64,000 nucleotides of DNA from Verrucomicrobia bacterium SCGC AAA164-E04 (GTDB taxonomy: Bacteria; Verrucomicrobiota; Verrucomicrobiia; Limisphaerales; AAA164-E04). The stretch covers positions 3,912-67,911 of the forward strand of contig KB911979.1 of assembly GCA_000383715.1 (NCBI GenBank). The letters run 5' to 3'. The notes under the pieces are model-generated. The model was not told where the DNA came from, did no database searches, and saw nothing but the letters and a program-made list of their open reading frames with translations. The translations under genes were made by a program, and so were the position numbers. Positions 17,588-27,235 of this stretch are shown one piece after another. Position 1 is the stretch's first letter. Every line of letters begins with the position of its first letter.

Positions 17588-19084
17588 ATGCCTGTGCAAT
17601 TAGTGATTCCATTCTCGGTCCTTCCATCAAGCGTTCTCTCGATTTATCTCCTCATGGCTGGGTTTATCGAGACGCTTGCCAATACAATATCCGATCCTGC
17701 TGTCCCGATGATTCAATTGCCGAGTAAGTTTCGATCACATCGGAGCAACAGTGATCAGCGGATTCCTCAGAGTGGCTCGGTGGATATTGCCGAGCTCAAA
17801 GGACCTGGAAGTATACGGCACATATGGTTCCTCGCGGGTGATGATACACATCTGGTGATTCATGTTGATAATGCTCCGGAACCTCAGATCGACGTTCCCT
17901 TGAAACCTTTTTTTGGGATCATGCACGGCCTTGATCCTTATGTGATCGATTGTGCTGCTTATGCCGTCTTGCCAAACCCTTTGCCGGGCATGCCAGGCAC
18001 CCCTGGGTATAATCTCTATCTTCCGATTCCCTTTTCCGAATCCTGCCGTGTCACCCTGCGCGGACCCAAAGGCCAACGCGCTGTTGCGATGATTGATTGG
18101 CATGCTTATAAAAACGCTGATTCACTGACCCCTTACCGCCTCCACGCTACCCATCGAATGGCAAAACCTGCGGCAAAGCGCGGCAGTTATTTAGAACTGG
18201 GTAACTTTGAAGGGGAGGGTTTTCTGGCTGGAGTCGCGGTCGGTTACATGCAACGCAATCATTCAGATATGGTTTTTCACACGGGCGGCATGACGATGTT
18301 AATGGATGGGGAAACCCACCCGCACGCAATTCGAGGGCATAATGTGGAAGATGATTTCGGATTTACGTGGGGATTCAACGAACGTCAGACGCGTTGGGCG
18401 GGTTGTCCATATCAGGTCAACCGGGGAAGACTCGATCAGGATGGTGTGTTTTACCGGTTTTTCGGGCCTGACCCTATCTATTTTGAAAGTTCTCTTATCT
18501 TCCGTACAGGTGCTCGCGGGGATGATATGGAATCCATGGTATACAGCTATCACATCCCTGAGTCTGCATCTGCCAATATTCAAATGCCTCTTGAATGGCA
18601 GGTTGCCGGGCTATGGCCTGAAGGGGATCAATGGGAGAATTTCATCGAGAAAGATCCTTTGCCGGATGGGTCATGGATGGAATCCATGTCGTTGGCGGGA
18701 GGCGAGGAACCTATCATTGCCCAACTGTCGAGCGAGCGCGGATGGATTGATCTTCAGTATCTCTTCTTCGAGCGCCATCATGCCGCAACTCCATTGACCG
18801 TTTTGAATCACAGCGCTTATGCACAAACTACCTTGCCAAGTGATCGTGACAAAACTGTCAATCTGCGCCTGAGTATTGATGACTGGGCCATTATATGGGT
18901 CAACGACGAAAAGGTAGCCGCGCTGAAGCACGAGGCAGGATTGGAAACCATCCGTTTGCCGATTCAGTTGCGGAAAGGTAACAATAAATTGCTTATCAAA
19001 ACCAACAATACGGACACCCCCCCCAATAAACGTCACTGGGCTTTTCATGTGACCATTGAAAAAGAGGGGGCCAAGAACGAATGA
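17588..19084 (+). CDS. DUF2961 protein (GH172-type glycoside hydrolase candidate)
   Basis: A 498-residue protein with a hydrophobic N-terminus that fits a signal peptide (about residues 12-32). Residues about 60-390 carry DUF2961 features: 'LKGPGSIRHIWFL', 'VHVDN-PEPQIDVPL' style strands, 'FGIMHGLDPY', 'YNLYLPIPFSESCRVTLRG' and 'EDDFGFTWGFNERQTRWAG'. The last ~90 residues form a separate beta-rich module ('DDWAIIWVNDEKVAALKHEAG'). Characterised DUF2961 members (GH172) cleave alpha-linked fructofuranosyl or arabinofuranosyl bonds, so an exported glycosidase is plausible. Substrate cannot be read from sequence. It follows the mutarotase-like gene, with a terminator between them. Confidence 0.8.
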   Translation: MPVQLVIPFSVLPSSVLSIYLLMAGFIETLANTISDPAVPMIQLPSKFRSHRSNSDQRIPQSGSVDIAELKGPGSIRHIWFLAGDDTHLVIHVDNAPEPQIDVPLKPFFGIMHGLDPYVIDCAAYAVLPNPLPGMPGTPGYNLYLPIPFSESCRVTLRGPKGQRAVAMIDWHAYKNADSLTPYRLHATHRMAKPAAKRGSYLELGNFEGEGFLAGVAVGYMQRNHSDMVFHTGGMTMLMDGETHPHAIRGHNVEDDFGFTWGFNERQTRWAGCPYQVNRGRLDQDGVFYRFFGPDPIYFESSLIFRTGARGDDMESMVYSYHIPESASANIQMPLEWQVAGLWPEGDQWENFIEKDPLPDGSWMESMSLAGGEEPIIAQLSSERGWIDLQYLFFERHHAATPLTVLNHSAYAQTTLPSDRDKTVNLRLSIDDWAIIWVNDEKVAALKHEAGLETIRLPIQLRKGNNKLLIKTNNTDTPPNKRHWAFHVTIEKEGAKNE

Positions 19085-19573
19085 AAAAGCAGGATTCTCC
19101 GACCCGTTAGCTTTAGCGGCAAGTGTGTTGTCATGACGGCCTTCTGCTGGCAGTCGCCGAATCGCAGGAAATATCTGCGTTGCGTGGGCCGCCAAGAGGG
19201 TAGGGCTGGCAGGGGCCTGATTGGTATCTGAGGAACCCCGATGCTTTGCTGATCCCTTGTCATCCCTTCAGCGCGTCAAAAACTGTGTCCCCCCTTGCTG
19301 GATCAATCGTAGGATCCCACTTTTGGATCCTGCGATTGATCCACATCAATGCTTCAAAATTTAGAGGATCAACTCCAAATATGTCTCCATCCCAGTGGGG
19401 CGAAAACCAGTTGACCTTCCCTCACTTTATATTCAGTATCCTACCCCCGGATGGGCTGGCGTTCAAGGGCTGCAGGATAGGGTGATAGATGATTTCATGG
19501 GTGCTTTTGTAGGTTTCCTGTGCTTTTGTGCGAGTCCTTCCCTGAACCTCAAGACTGAATATTGAAAATTGAA
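19085..19573. other. Intergenic region with a long inverted repeat
   Basis: About 490 bases between the DUF2961 gene and the phosphoglycerate mutase gene. The only strong structure is the 18-base-arm inverted repeat at 19300-19342, annotated separately. No gene is supported. Confidence 0.55.
19300..19342. repeat. Long near-perfect inverted repeat (43-base hairpin)
   Basis: Arm 1 (19300-19317) is GGATCAATCGTAGGATCC and arm 2 (19325-19342) is GGATCCTGCGATTGATCC. They are complementary at 17 of 18 positions, and the remaining pair is a T-G wobble. The loop is CACTTTT. No T run follows on either strand, so it is not a standard intrinsic terminator. It could be an mRNA 3' stabiliser, a palindromic repeat element or a protein-binding dyad. 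Confidence 0.85.
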
Positions 19574-20800
19574 ATGACGAAACTCGATCAAATGTATGAC
19601 AAGCTGACGCTGCCCACCAAGGCCAAAATTGCTTTGGTTGTTCTGGACGGTGTAGGCGATATTGCCATCAAAGAAAATGGATACCTGACCCCTCTGGAAG
19701 CGGCAAAGACGCCGATCATGGATAAGCTTAGCCGCGAGGCCATTCAGGGGAGAATGACCCCGGTGGCTCCTGGTGTCACTCCTGGTAGTGGTCCAGGGCA
19801 CTTGGCCTTGTTTGGTTATGATCCGGTAGAAACGCAAGTCGGACGTGGAGTGATCGAGGCTCTTGGCCTTGGATTGGAACTCAAGGCAGGGGACGTGGCA
19901 GCGCGTGCCAACTTTTGTTCACTGGATGCTGATGGTCTGGTGACCGACCGTCGTGCGGGCCGTATTGAAACCGAGGAGTGCGAACGTCTCTGCGCCATCC
20001 TTTCCAAGAAAATTAAGAAAGTTTCCAATACACAAATCATCATTCAACCCGGAAAAGGCCACCGATTCGTCGTCATTTTCCGTGGAACGGGCATGGAAGG
20101 TCCACTCAATGATACTGACCCCCAGCGTGAGGGTTTGCCTATTGCCGAATCCACACCTCTGGATCCCTCATCCAAAAAAGCCCAGAAGGCAGCCAAGCTC
20201 ATCAAAGCTTTTTATGACAAAGCGCTTCCGATCCTGAAAGACGAGCGCCCGGCCAATGGTTTCCTGATGCGTGGCATTGCTCATCAACCTGACATTCCTA
20301 CTTTTGAGGAACGTTACAAACTGAAGGCAGCCTGTCTGGCTGTTTACCCAATGTACAAAGGACTGGCTCAGTTGGTGGGGATGGACAAGGTAGAAGGTCC
20401 TCAATCCATCAGTGAGCAATTCAATCGCTACCTTGAAGAGTATGACAATTATGACTTCTTCTTCATCCATTACAAATACACCGATATGTATGGTGAGGAT
20501 GGCAATTTCGAAGCCAAGAAGAAGGCTATCGAGGAACTGGATGAAGCTTTGCCCATCCTGTTGCAGAAACGTCCCGATGTGATTGCCATTACTGGTGATC
20601 ATTCGACTCCTTGTCCCATGAAAGGTCACTCCTGGCATCCACAGCCCGTATTGCTGACGTCGGCTTTTTCAGGATCGGATAAATTGGATCGATTTACCGA
20701 AACGGGTGCCAACATTGGTTCCATGGGGGTTTTTGATGCGAAGTTCCTCATTCGTCACATGCAAGCTCATGCCATGATGTTTGATAAATACGGAGCCTGA
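19574..20800 (+). CDS. apgM: Archaeal-type 2,3-bisphosphoglycerate-independent phosphoglycerate mutase
   Basis: A 408-residue member of the alkaline-phosphatase superfamily (aPGM branch), interconverting 3- and 2-phosphoglycerate in the cytoplasm. Motifs are 'ALVVLDGVGD' (metal Asp) at the start, the active-site block 'VAPGVTPGSGPGHLALFGYD', 'GRGVIEALGLGLELKAGDVA', the metal-binding 'YKYTDMYGEDGNFEAKKKAI' region, and 'VIAITGDHSTPCPMKGHSWH' with Asp/His ligands. The open frame extends to a TTG at 19562, but the ATG at 19574 gives the normal N-terminus. A strong terminator follows, so it is probably a single transcription unit. Confidence 0.9.
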   Translation: MTKLDQMYDKLTLPTKAKIALVVLDGVGDIAIKENGYLTPLEAAKTPIMDKLSREAIQGRMTPVAPGVTPGSGPGHLALFGYDPVETQVGRGVIEALGLGLELKAGDVAARANFCSLDADGLVTDRRAGRIETEECERLCAILSKKIKKVSNTQIIIQPGKGHRFVVIFRGTGMEGPLNDTDPQREGLPIAESTPLDPSSKKAQKAAKLIKAFYDKALPILKDERPANGFLMRGIAHQPDIPTFEERYKLKAACLAVYPMYKGLAQLVGMDKVEGPQSISEQFNRYLEEYDNYDFFFIHYKYTDMYGEDGNFEAKKKAIEELDEALPILLQKRPDVIAITGDHSTPCPMKGHSWHPQPVLLTSAFSGSDKLDRFTETGANIGSMGVFDAKFLIRHMQAHAMMFDKYGA

Positions 20801-20820
20801 TTTATCTTGAATATTTAGCA

Positions 20821-20860
20821 TCAAGCGGCGCCCTGCACAGGTGCCGCTTGATCACTTTTT
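20821..20860 (+). terminator. Intrinsic terminator after the phosphoglycerate mutase gene
   Basis: TCAAGCGGC (20821-20829) pairs with GCCGCTTGA (20843-20851), with further partial pairing in the GCCCTGCACAGGT interior. ATCACTTTTT follows. The next gene begins at 20867, so it needs its own promoter or readthrough. Confidence 0.85.
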
Positions 20861-20866
20861 AGAAAC

Positions 20867-21619
20867 ATGAAAGCAGTTATTCTCGCCGCTGGAAAAGGCA
20901 CTCGAATGGGTGATCTGACTCAATCGCTTCCCAAACCGATGTTACCGGTAGAAGGGAAACCCATCCTGGAACATATTATTGAAGGCCTGAAATCTGCGGG
21001 TATTCGCGAAATCTGTCTGATTACCGGGTGGAAGGCGGAAGTCATTGAAAGTCATTTTGGGGATGGATCTGCTTTTGGTGTTGAAGTGACCTATCGCCGA
21101 CAGGAGGTACAGGATGGCACGGGTCGCGCGGCACTACCTGCCCGAGAGATCGTAGGCAATGATGATTTTCTGCTGACTTATGGAGATATCCTGGTTCGAC
21201 CCGAGACCTACGCCCGCATGGTGAAACGCTATGGTGAAGGTCAGTTTGCCGGATTGCTCACAGTGACGGAAGGTGAAGATGTGACCAAAGGAGGGATTAA
21301 TTTTTTTGATGACGCTTTCTGTTTGTCCCGGCTCGTCGAAAAACCGACTCACGAGGAACTGGATCAGCTGCGTGCCGAGGGTGTCCTCAAGGATGGCGAT
21401 CCGGTTTGGTACAATGCGGGTATCTATATTTTTGCAGCTGCGGCCTTTGACTACATGGAGCGATTGGAAAAATCTCCTCGCGGTGAATACGAATTGACCG
21501 ATGCGATCATCGACCTGGTCAAGGATGAGCAAACCATTGCCGGCTTGAAAATTGAAGGTCGATGGGTGGACGTGCGAGATCCTGAAGTGTTGGCATCTTT
21601 GAAAGATGAAGCGTCTTAA
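20867..21619 (+). CDS. Sugar-phosphate nucleotidylyltransferase (RmlA/GlmU-N-like)
   Basis: A 250-residue single-domain nucleotidyltransferase with the N-terminal signature 'AVILAAGKGTRMGDLT' followed by 'LPKPMLPVEGKPILEHI', the nucleotide-binding Rossmann-like core. 'FLLTYGDILV' carries the metal-binding Asp and 'WYNAGIYIF' lies in the sugar-binding half. It lacks the left-handed beta-helix of GlmU/GlgC. Such enzymes make UDP-, dTDP- or CDP-sugars from sugar-1-phosphates for glycan or cell-wall synthesis. Which sugar and nucleotide it uses is not decided by the sequence. It begins 6 bases after a terminator. Confidence 0.88.
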   Translation: MKAVILAAGKGTRMGDLTQSLPKPMLPVEGKPILEHIIEGLKSAGIREICLITGWKAEVIESHFGDGSAFGVEVTYRRQEVQDGTGRAALPAREIVGNDDFLLTYGDILVRPETYARMVKRYGEGQFAGLLTVTEGEDVTKGGINFFDDAFCLSRLVEKPTHEELDQLRAEGVLKDGDPVWYNAGIYIFAAAAFDYMERLEKSPRGEYELTDAIIDLVKDEQTIAGLKIEGRWVDVRDPEVLASLKDEAS

Positions 21620-21673
21620 TATGGATCAAGCAAGATCGATTGCTCACTCAGCGATTTGGGTTAAATAAATCAT

Positions 21674-21871
21674 ATGTCAATGAAAGAAACATTCAATGAA
21701 TCAAGCGCGAAACAGCAGGGTGCTCCATGGTTGGGGAAATTTTTTGCCGGAGCCATGATAGGTTTCTTTATCATGGTTTGCCTCGGGCTTGCCGCGATTT
21801 ATTACTATCAGACAACCTCTCCTCAACCTGAGCCTGTTCCATTCATGGATCCCAATACGATTCAAAAGTGA
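21674..21871 (+). CDS. Small single-TM membrane protein of unknown function
   Basis: A 65-residue protein with one strong TM segment (about residues 24-47, 'FFAGAMIGFFIMVCLGLAAI') and a proline-rich C-terminal tail ('TSPQPEPVPFMDPN'). It starts at an ATG 54 bases after the nucleotidyltransferase gene, in the same direction and upstream of alaS. I do not recognise the family. The composition is convincing for a real small membrane protein. Confidence 0.6.
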   Translation: MSMKETFNESSAKQQGAPWLGKFFAGAMIGFFIMVCLGLAAIYYYQTTSPQPEPVPFMDPNTIQK

Positions 21872-22005
21872 TGGAACGAATGCCTGCTTCAGTGAAAATC
21901 GATCCTGACTTGAAAGTCTGTATGTCGTTGATGAAACAACCCTGACAAATGCTATCTTTTTACTACCATTGATCCTGAAATTTCCCTACTACATTGCCTG
22001 CTAAC

Positions 22006-24747
22006 ATGATGACAAGCTCAGAGATACGACAATCGTTCCTCGATTTCTTTAAATCCAAACAACACAGTATGGCGTCTTCGTCCAGCTTGATGCCGGACGC
22101 ACCCAACTTGCTGTTCACGAACGCCGGGATGAATCAGTTTGTCCCCATTTTTCTTGGGCAGGAGAAATGTCCTTACCAACCTGGACGTGCTGCGGATACC
22201 CAAAAATGCATCCGGGCAGGGGGGAAACACAATGACCTTGAAGACGTGGGGATGGACACATACCACCACACCTTCTTTGAGATGTTAGGGAACTGGAGTT
22301 TTGGTGATTATTTTAAAAAGGAAGCCATTGAATGGGCCTGGGAATTATTGACTGAGGTCTGGAAATTCCCAAAAGAGCGTGTCTACGCCACGGTTTACAA
22401 ACCCGATGCAAGCAAGGGAGATCCTGCTGAGTTCGATCAGGATGCTTATGACCTTTGGTTCGATATTTTCAAGGCTGCTGGATTGGATCCTGAAGTTCAC
22501 ATCGTTTATGGGAACAAAAAGGATAATTTCTGGATGATGGGAGATACTGGGCCCTGTGGACCTTGTTCAGAGCTTCACATCGATCTTACGCCCAATGCTG
22601 ATACCAAGGGAGCCTTGGTGAATACCGACAGCGCCGATTGCATTGAAATCTGGAATCTTGTTTTCATTCAGTTCAATGCCAACCCTGACGGAACTTTTTC
22701 AGACCTGCCAGCCAAGCATGTGGATACTGGAATGGGATTTGAGCGCGTAGCCAGTGTGATGCAGAATACACGTGGATTCACTGAATTCAATCACGTCATT
22801 TCCAATTATGAAACGGATGTTTTTCGGCCGATTTTTGATCATATCGAAAAGATGAGTGGAAAGAAATACGCCTCCACATTACCTGAAGCTGGTCATACCA
22901 CTTACACTGAGCAAGAGAAAATCGACATCGCGTTCCGAGTGATTGCAGACCATATCCGTACCCTTGGGTTCTCCATTGCGGATGGTATTGCTCCGGGAAA
23001 TACGGATCGCAACTACGTCCTGCGCCGCATTCTTCGTCGAGCGGTGCGTTATGGACGTGCCCTGGATTTTCACGAACCCTTCTTCTTTCAACTCGTGGAT
23101 GTGATTGCGGAAACGATGGGAGATGTTTTCCCTGAATTGCGAGAAAGAAAAACCATCATTCAAGATACCATCCGAGCGGAAGAAACGGCCTTTAACAAAA
23201 CCTTGGATCGCGGGATTCAATTGTTTACTGAAAAAGCCGACACTCTTTCAAGTGGAGAAGAACTTGGTGGCGCGTTTGCTTTCAAACTTTATGATACCTT
23301 TGGGTTTCCATTGGATCTCACTGAATTGATGGCGCGCGAGCGTGGCTTGACGGTGGACTCCCCAGGCTTTGAAACTCACATGGAGGCCCAGCGCCAACGT
23401 GCTCGAGCCGCCCAACAGCAGGAGGTCATATCGGTATCTCAAATCAAAACAACGCAGCCAACCAAATTCCTTGGCTTCGACCAATTGCAGACCGAAGCCA
23501 AAGTCCTCGAAGTCGTTCAGGAAAAGGATGCCCTTGCGGTGGTGCTGGATTCGACTGTGTTTTACGCTGAAATGGGCGGACAATTAGGTGACCAAGGCTC
23601 GTTGACCCGCGGAGGTCAGTTATGGCAAATCCAAGATACACGCAAGGCAGGGGATGCCTGGTTGCATATGTTGCCGATCAAAGACGGAAGTGATACCGAT
23701 GAAATTCCTGGTTTGGGACAATCGGTGATGCTTGAAGTGAATCTTGAGCGACGCAATGCCATTCAACGGCATCACACCGTCACTCATTTATTACATTGGG
23801 CCTTGCACGAAGTGGTTGGCAAAGATGTCAGTCAGAAAGGTTCCTACGTTGGACCTGAGAAACTGACATTTGATTTCAATAGTCAACCCCTCACTCCCGA
23901 ACAAGTGCGAGACGTCGAACAATTGGTCAACCAGCGTATCCTTGAGAACGGGAGCGTCAGTTGGCAGGAAGTCCCATACGAGGAAGTTCAGAAACGTTCC
24001 GATATCATGCAGTTTTTCGGGGACAAGTATGGGGACAAGGTGCGTGTCGTTCAGATTGGTGGCGGTCGAGGGAATCTGGATGGATATTCCATGGAACTTT
24101 GTGGTGGCACGCATGCTTCAGCCACCGGAGAAATTGGCTTGTTCCGCATCGTGGCAGAGTCTGCGATTGCGGCTGGTATTCGACGTATTGAAGCGTGTGC
24201 AGGTATGGAGGCCTATCAAAGAGCGTTGCATGAATCGAAAACTCTACAAGCCATGGCGTCTCAGTTGAATACACCTTTGGGTGAGTTGGATCGGAAGATT
24301 GAATCGATTCTTGTTCAGCAGAAGCAACAGGAAAAAGAACTGCGTTTGTTAAGGGAAAAACAAGCATCTGGAACGGCAAATCAGTTAAAACAAACTGCAA
24401 TTAACATTCCTGCCTCCGGTGATTTGGCCGAATGTCCGCTCATTCTTGCCAACCTTGGCGAGGTGGAAGGTAATACCATTCAAACCACCGGTGACGCTCT
24501 AAAATCAGGCTTTGATGGTGTGATCGTTTTGGTAGGTAAAAGTGGAGACTCCGCCGTGCTACTAGCGATCACCAGCAAGGAATGGCAGAAAGCCTATCCT
24601 GCCGGGAAAATTATCCAAACACTGGCTCCTCTTGTGGACGGAAGAGGAGGGGGCAAGCCTGCTTTTGCTCGCGGTGGTGGTAAAGCGCCTGGTAACTTGG
24701 AGGACCTGATCAAGCAGGCACCTGCGTTGATTGCGAATCTCTCTTAA
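22006..24747 (+). CDS. alaS: Alanine-tRNA ligase
   Basis: The 913-residue protein has the full bacterial AlaRS layout. The N-terminal class II catalytic core is present ('LLFTNAGMNQFVPIFLG', 'NDLEDVGMDTYHHTFFEMLG', 'ERVASVMQ'). The tRNA-recognition region is followed by an editing domain whose zinc/editing residues are present ('HHTVTHLLHW' for HxxxH, and C-x-x-x-H in 'ELCGGTHASATGEIG'). The C-terminal domain ends with the glycine-rich 'GRGGGKPAFARGGG' motif. The frame is open from a TTG at 21994, but ATG-ATG at 22006/22009 fits the family N-terminus 'TSSEIRQSFLDFF'. The enzyme charges tRNA-Ala and clears mischarged Ser/Gly. Confidence 0.97.
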   Translation: MMTSSEIRQSFLDFFKSKQHSMASSSSLMPDAPNLLFTNAGMNQFVPIFLGQEKCPYQPGRAADTQKCIRAGGKHNDLEDVGMDTYHHTFFEMLGNWSFGDYFKKEAIEWAWELLTEVWKFPKERVYATVYKPDASKGDPAEFDQDAYDLWFDIFKAAGLDPEVHIVYGNKKDNFWMMGDTGPCGPCSELHIDLTPNADTKGALVNTDSADCIEIWNLVFIQFNANPDGTFSDLPAKHVDTGMGFERVASVMQNTRGFTEFNHVISNYETDVFRPIFDHIEKMSGKKYASTLPEAGHTTYTEQEKIDIAFRVIADHIRTLGFSIADGIAPGNTDRNYVLRRILRRAVRYGRALDFHEPFFFQLVDVIAETMGDVFPELRERKTIIQDTIRAEETAFNKTLDRGIQLFTEKADTLSSGEELGGAFAFKLYDTFGFPLDLTELMARERGLTVDSPGFETHMEAQRQRARAAQQQEVISVSQIKTTQPTKFLGFDQLQTEAKVLEVVQEKDALAVVLDSTVFYAEMGGQLGDQGSLTRGGQLWQIQDTRKAGDAWLHMLPIKDGSDTDEIPGLGQSVMLEVNLERRNAIQRHHTVTHLLHWALHEVVGKDVSQKGSYVGPEKLTFDFNSQPLTPEQVRDVEQLVNQRILENGSVSWQEVPYEEVQKRSDIMQFFGDKYGDKVRVVQIGGGRGNLDGYSMELCGGTHASATGEIGLFRIVAESAIAAGIRRIEACAGMEAYQRALHESKTLQAMASQLNTPLGELDRKIESILVQQKQQEKELRLLREKQASGTANQLKQTAINIPASGDLAECPLILANLGEVEGNTIQTTGDALKSGFDGVIVLVGKSGDSAVLLAITSKEWQKAYPAGKIIQTLAPLVDGRGGGKPAFARGGGKAPGNLEDLIKQAPALIANLS

Positions 24748-25558
24748 ATGAAGATGTCGGCCTGTTGATAGATCAGGTCAATTTGGAAGCACATGCAACT
24801 CTTCCTCAGGGTTTGTATTTTTTAAAGGAGATGCTGATTTCAGTTATGAACGAAGCTGTCCTCCATGGAAGATGCGTCGATAAGAAACCTTTTTTTCAAC
24901 GGGGCAGGGTCGTTTTGTATGTTGCATAAGCTTTTTGCTCCTCCAGTGCGCATGCCTTGCCTTCAATCCAATGCCGGCATGAGACACATGCCAGGGAAAT
25001 ACTTGTTAGTGGTGGTATTTGATCGACGGGATATCGGCTGTTAATCGAGCAGCTTTTCTCAATTATATTTTTCAGAAGGTATCAAATAGGTCTTGCGTAA
25101 ATTTTCTGGCAAAAATATCCAAATATTTGCTGAGGTCATTGCTCAATATTCCAGTCATCACAGGGGGAAGGATCAGCTATCTTTTAAATACACAGGCCCG
25201 ACTCCCGCTAATATGCGTGATTGGATCAGGACTGATTTGAAATCCCCGAGCCTTGAATTCACCGAATCAGGAATGGTTCAACTGGTTTTTCTATTAAAAG
25301 AAAAAGCAATATGGCAACACTGAGTTGATAGACCACAAGGTTGTTTTTTTGATTGCAAGGTGTCAGTTACCACTGGGTCAAGAACGATCCTGTGGGAAAA
25401 TCGTGGCACCCTCGCTCATACACTCAGGATATCCAGCGAAGTTGCTCAACTGCATCGACAGGGAAAAAACGAAGCCCTACGTTTGCAAAATAAGATTCGC
25501 TCATCAGGGTTTGGGCCCGGTGTGGCCTTTGCTCTTCTACATGTGATTTAACAATAGC
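24748..25558. other. Long region without an intact gene
   Basis: About 810 bases between the convergent ends of alaS and the Gfo/Idh/MocA gene. It contains only short open frames, the best of which (25093-25551) is listed separately as a possible gene remnant. No terminator, tRNA or repeat was recognised. Confidence 0.5.
25093..25551 (+). pseudogene. Possible decayed gene (one frame broken by a single stop)
   Basis: One reading frame runs from 25093 to 25551 with a single TGA at 25321-25323. The first part reads 'QIFAEVIAQYSSHHRGKDQL' and then 'ANMRDWIRTDLKSPSLEF'; the second part reads 'AQLHRQGKNEALRLQNKI'. The amphipathic, charged composition is more protein-like than random intergenic DNA, but I recognise no family and a chance open frame cannot be excluded. 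Confidence 0.25.
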
Positions 25559-26878
25559 TTAAAGCGTCCAGCCTTTTCGGTATTCTTTGTGCAGCATGTT
25601 TCTAGCTTTGCCAGGCTTGCGGGTGGTGGCGGTTTCTGGGATGTAGTCGATGTCTTCACCACTCCGATAGGAAACGCTACCCAAGAGTACGGTCTCCGTG
25701 AGTGCTCCTGCATAGTCAAAGTTGCATGTTGTATTTCCACTGCTGCGAATGGCTTCGGTCCATTCCTTGTGATGACCGATGGAATTGGGGATGAACTCAT
25801 CAGGGCGTTCGAAGTCCTTGTAAGTTGATTCTGGCAACAGGCGGTGTTCGCCGTAGTTGGAAATGATCATGCCTTTCTCCCCCACGAATAATTGGCCGCT
25901 TCCAAAGTTCAATGGCTTGCCGTTTGAATCCTTCAGTGCCTTGACGATATCGGGAGTCCGGTTGCCATACCAGGTCAAGTGAACAGGTGATCTCTTTTCA
26001 ATGGCTGGGTGGTAATAATCCACCTGTAAATGTCTTGGGGTAGTCACCGATTCTACCTCGGGGCCTTTTGTTTCAATTCTTGTGGGCTGGCGTAAGTTAA
26101 GCGCCCAATGAGCAAGGTCCATGTAGTGGCAGCCAAAGTCACCGAGTCTTCCGTTGCCGTAATCCCAGAAATGACGCCAGGTAAATGGATGCACCCCTTC
26201 ACTGTAGGGTCGTTCGGTTGCGGGCCCAAGCCAGAGGTCCCAATCCAGATTAAGTGGAGCTTGAGTGCTGGTGGTGAATTTTCCATCCGAATAAGAACTG
26301 CCTATATTGACCCATACATGAACGCGTTCCACTTTGCCAATGGCTCCTGATTGTACCAGTTCGACTACACGACGGTAGTTATTCCCCGCATGAATTTGCG
26401 TTCCCATTTGCGTGACCAAGCCTTTTTGTTTGGCAAGATCACTGAGCACTCGAGCCTCATGAACGGTATGTGTCAGGGGTTTTTCGCAATATACGTGTTT
26501 GCCCATGCGCATTGCCATGGCTGCAGCGGGTGCGTGGGTGTGGTCGGGTGTTCCAACCAGAACGGCGTCGATGCGGTCTACTTCCTTTTCCAGCATGATC
26601 CGAAAGTCTTTATATTGGCGTGCGTCAGGTAATTTTTTCGCGGTGGCATCAAGCATGTTGGAATCCACATCTGACATCGCGACAATGGCTTCATGCGATG
26701 CTCCAGCGACATTCGCTGCAGCGCGTCCGCCCGTCCCGATGGCGGCTATCTGGATTTTGTCATTCGGGGATTGAGCTTTGGCAATCCATGGAAAGGAAAG
26801 ACCGGAAACACTGGATCCAACCAGAATGGAAGATTGCTTGAGAAACGACCTGCGCGATTCGGAATACCTAGAGTTCAT
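25559..26878 (-). CDS. Tat-exported Gfo/Idh/MocA-family oxidoreductase
   Basis: A 439-residue NAD(P)-dependent oxidoreductase preceded by a twin-arginine signal ('SRRSFLKQSSILVGSSVSG', then a cleavage-like 'AKAQ'). The Rossmann fold opens with 'IQIAAIGTGGRAAANVAG'. 'VLVGTPDHTHAPAA' and 'HVYCEKPLTHTVHEA' carry the family EKP motif with the catalytic lysine. The C-terminal half is the GFO_IDH_MocA_C-type sheet domain. The frame is open to 26911, but starting at the ATG at 26878 puts the RR motif near the N-terminus as Tat signals require. Tat-exported members are very common in PVC bacteria and are thought to oxidise or dehydrate glycosides in the periplasm. Substrate is unknown. Confidence 0.92.
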   Translation of the reverse strand: MNSRYSESRRSFLKQSSILVGSSVSGLSFPWIAKAQSPNDKIQIAAIGTGGRAAANVAGASHEAIVAMSDVDSNMLDATAKKLPDARQYKDFRIMLEKEVDRIDAVLVGTPDHTHAPAAAMAMRMGKHVYCEKPLTHTVHEARVLSDLAKQKGLVTQMGTQIHAGNNYRRVVELVQSGAIGKVERVHVWVNIGSSYSDGKFTTSTQAPLNLDWDLWLGPATERPYSEGVHPFTWRHFWDYGNGRLGDFGCHYMDLAHWALNLRQPTRIETKGPEVESVTTPRHLQVDYYHPAIEKRSPVHLTWYGNRTPDIVKALKDSNGKPLNFGSGQLFVGEKGMIISNYGEHRLLPESTYKDFERPDEFIPNSIGHHKEWTEAIRSSGNTTCNFDYAGALTETVLLGSVSYRSGEDIDYIPETATTRKPGKARNMLHKEYRKGWTL

Positions 26879-27235
26879 AGAAATACCATGTGCTACCAAC
26901 GTCGAAAACAAAAGTTCAAAATGGTCAATGAAAACACCTCGCGCAACGGGATGTATTTTGCACTATCAAGGGTCAGTGCCATTCTTTTACAAATAACTTG
27001 CTCCGTGATGTATCCGTTCAAATAATGCAGAGCAAGGCGAGGCACGGATGAAAAAACTTTCATATTTGCAAAAACGTGACACTCCAAAGGCAGTCGCAAC
27101 TCCTCATTTCCAATCAAATAAGGTGCTTTGGCCACGTTGCACTTGCGTTGATGAGCCATGAGCTTCTAATATGTTTCCACTTGGCGTGCTTCGGCTTGCC
27201 TTTGAACATTGAACCTGAATTTGAAAGTTTAGATA
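26879..27235. other. Divergent intergenic region
   Basis: About 360 bases between the divergently read oxidoreductase gene and mdh. It should carry both promoters. I see no confident promoter, operator or RNA gene. Confidence 0.45.

Noticed and set aside
25559-25800. Second minus-strand frame at the end of the Gfo/Idh/MocA gene
   Set aside because: It is an out-of-frame shadow of the oxidoreductase C-terminus.
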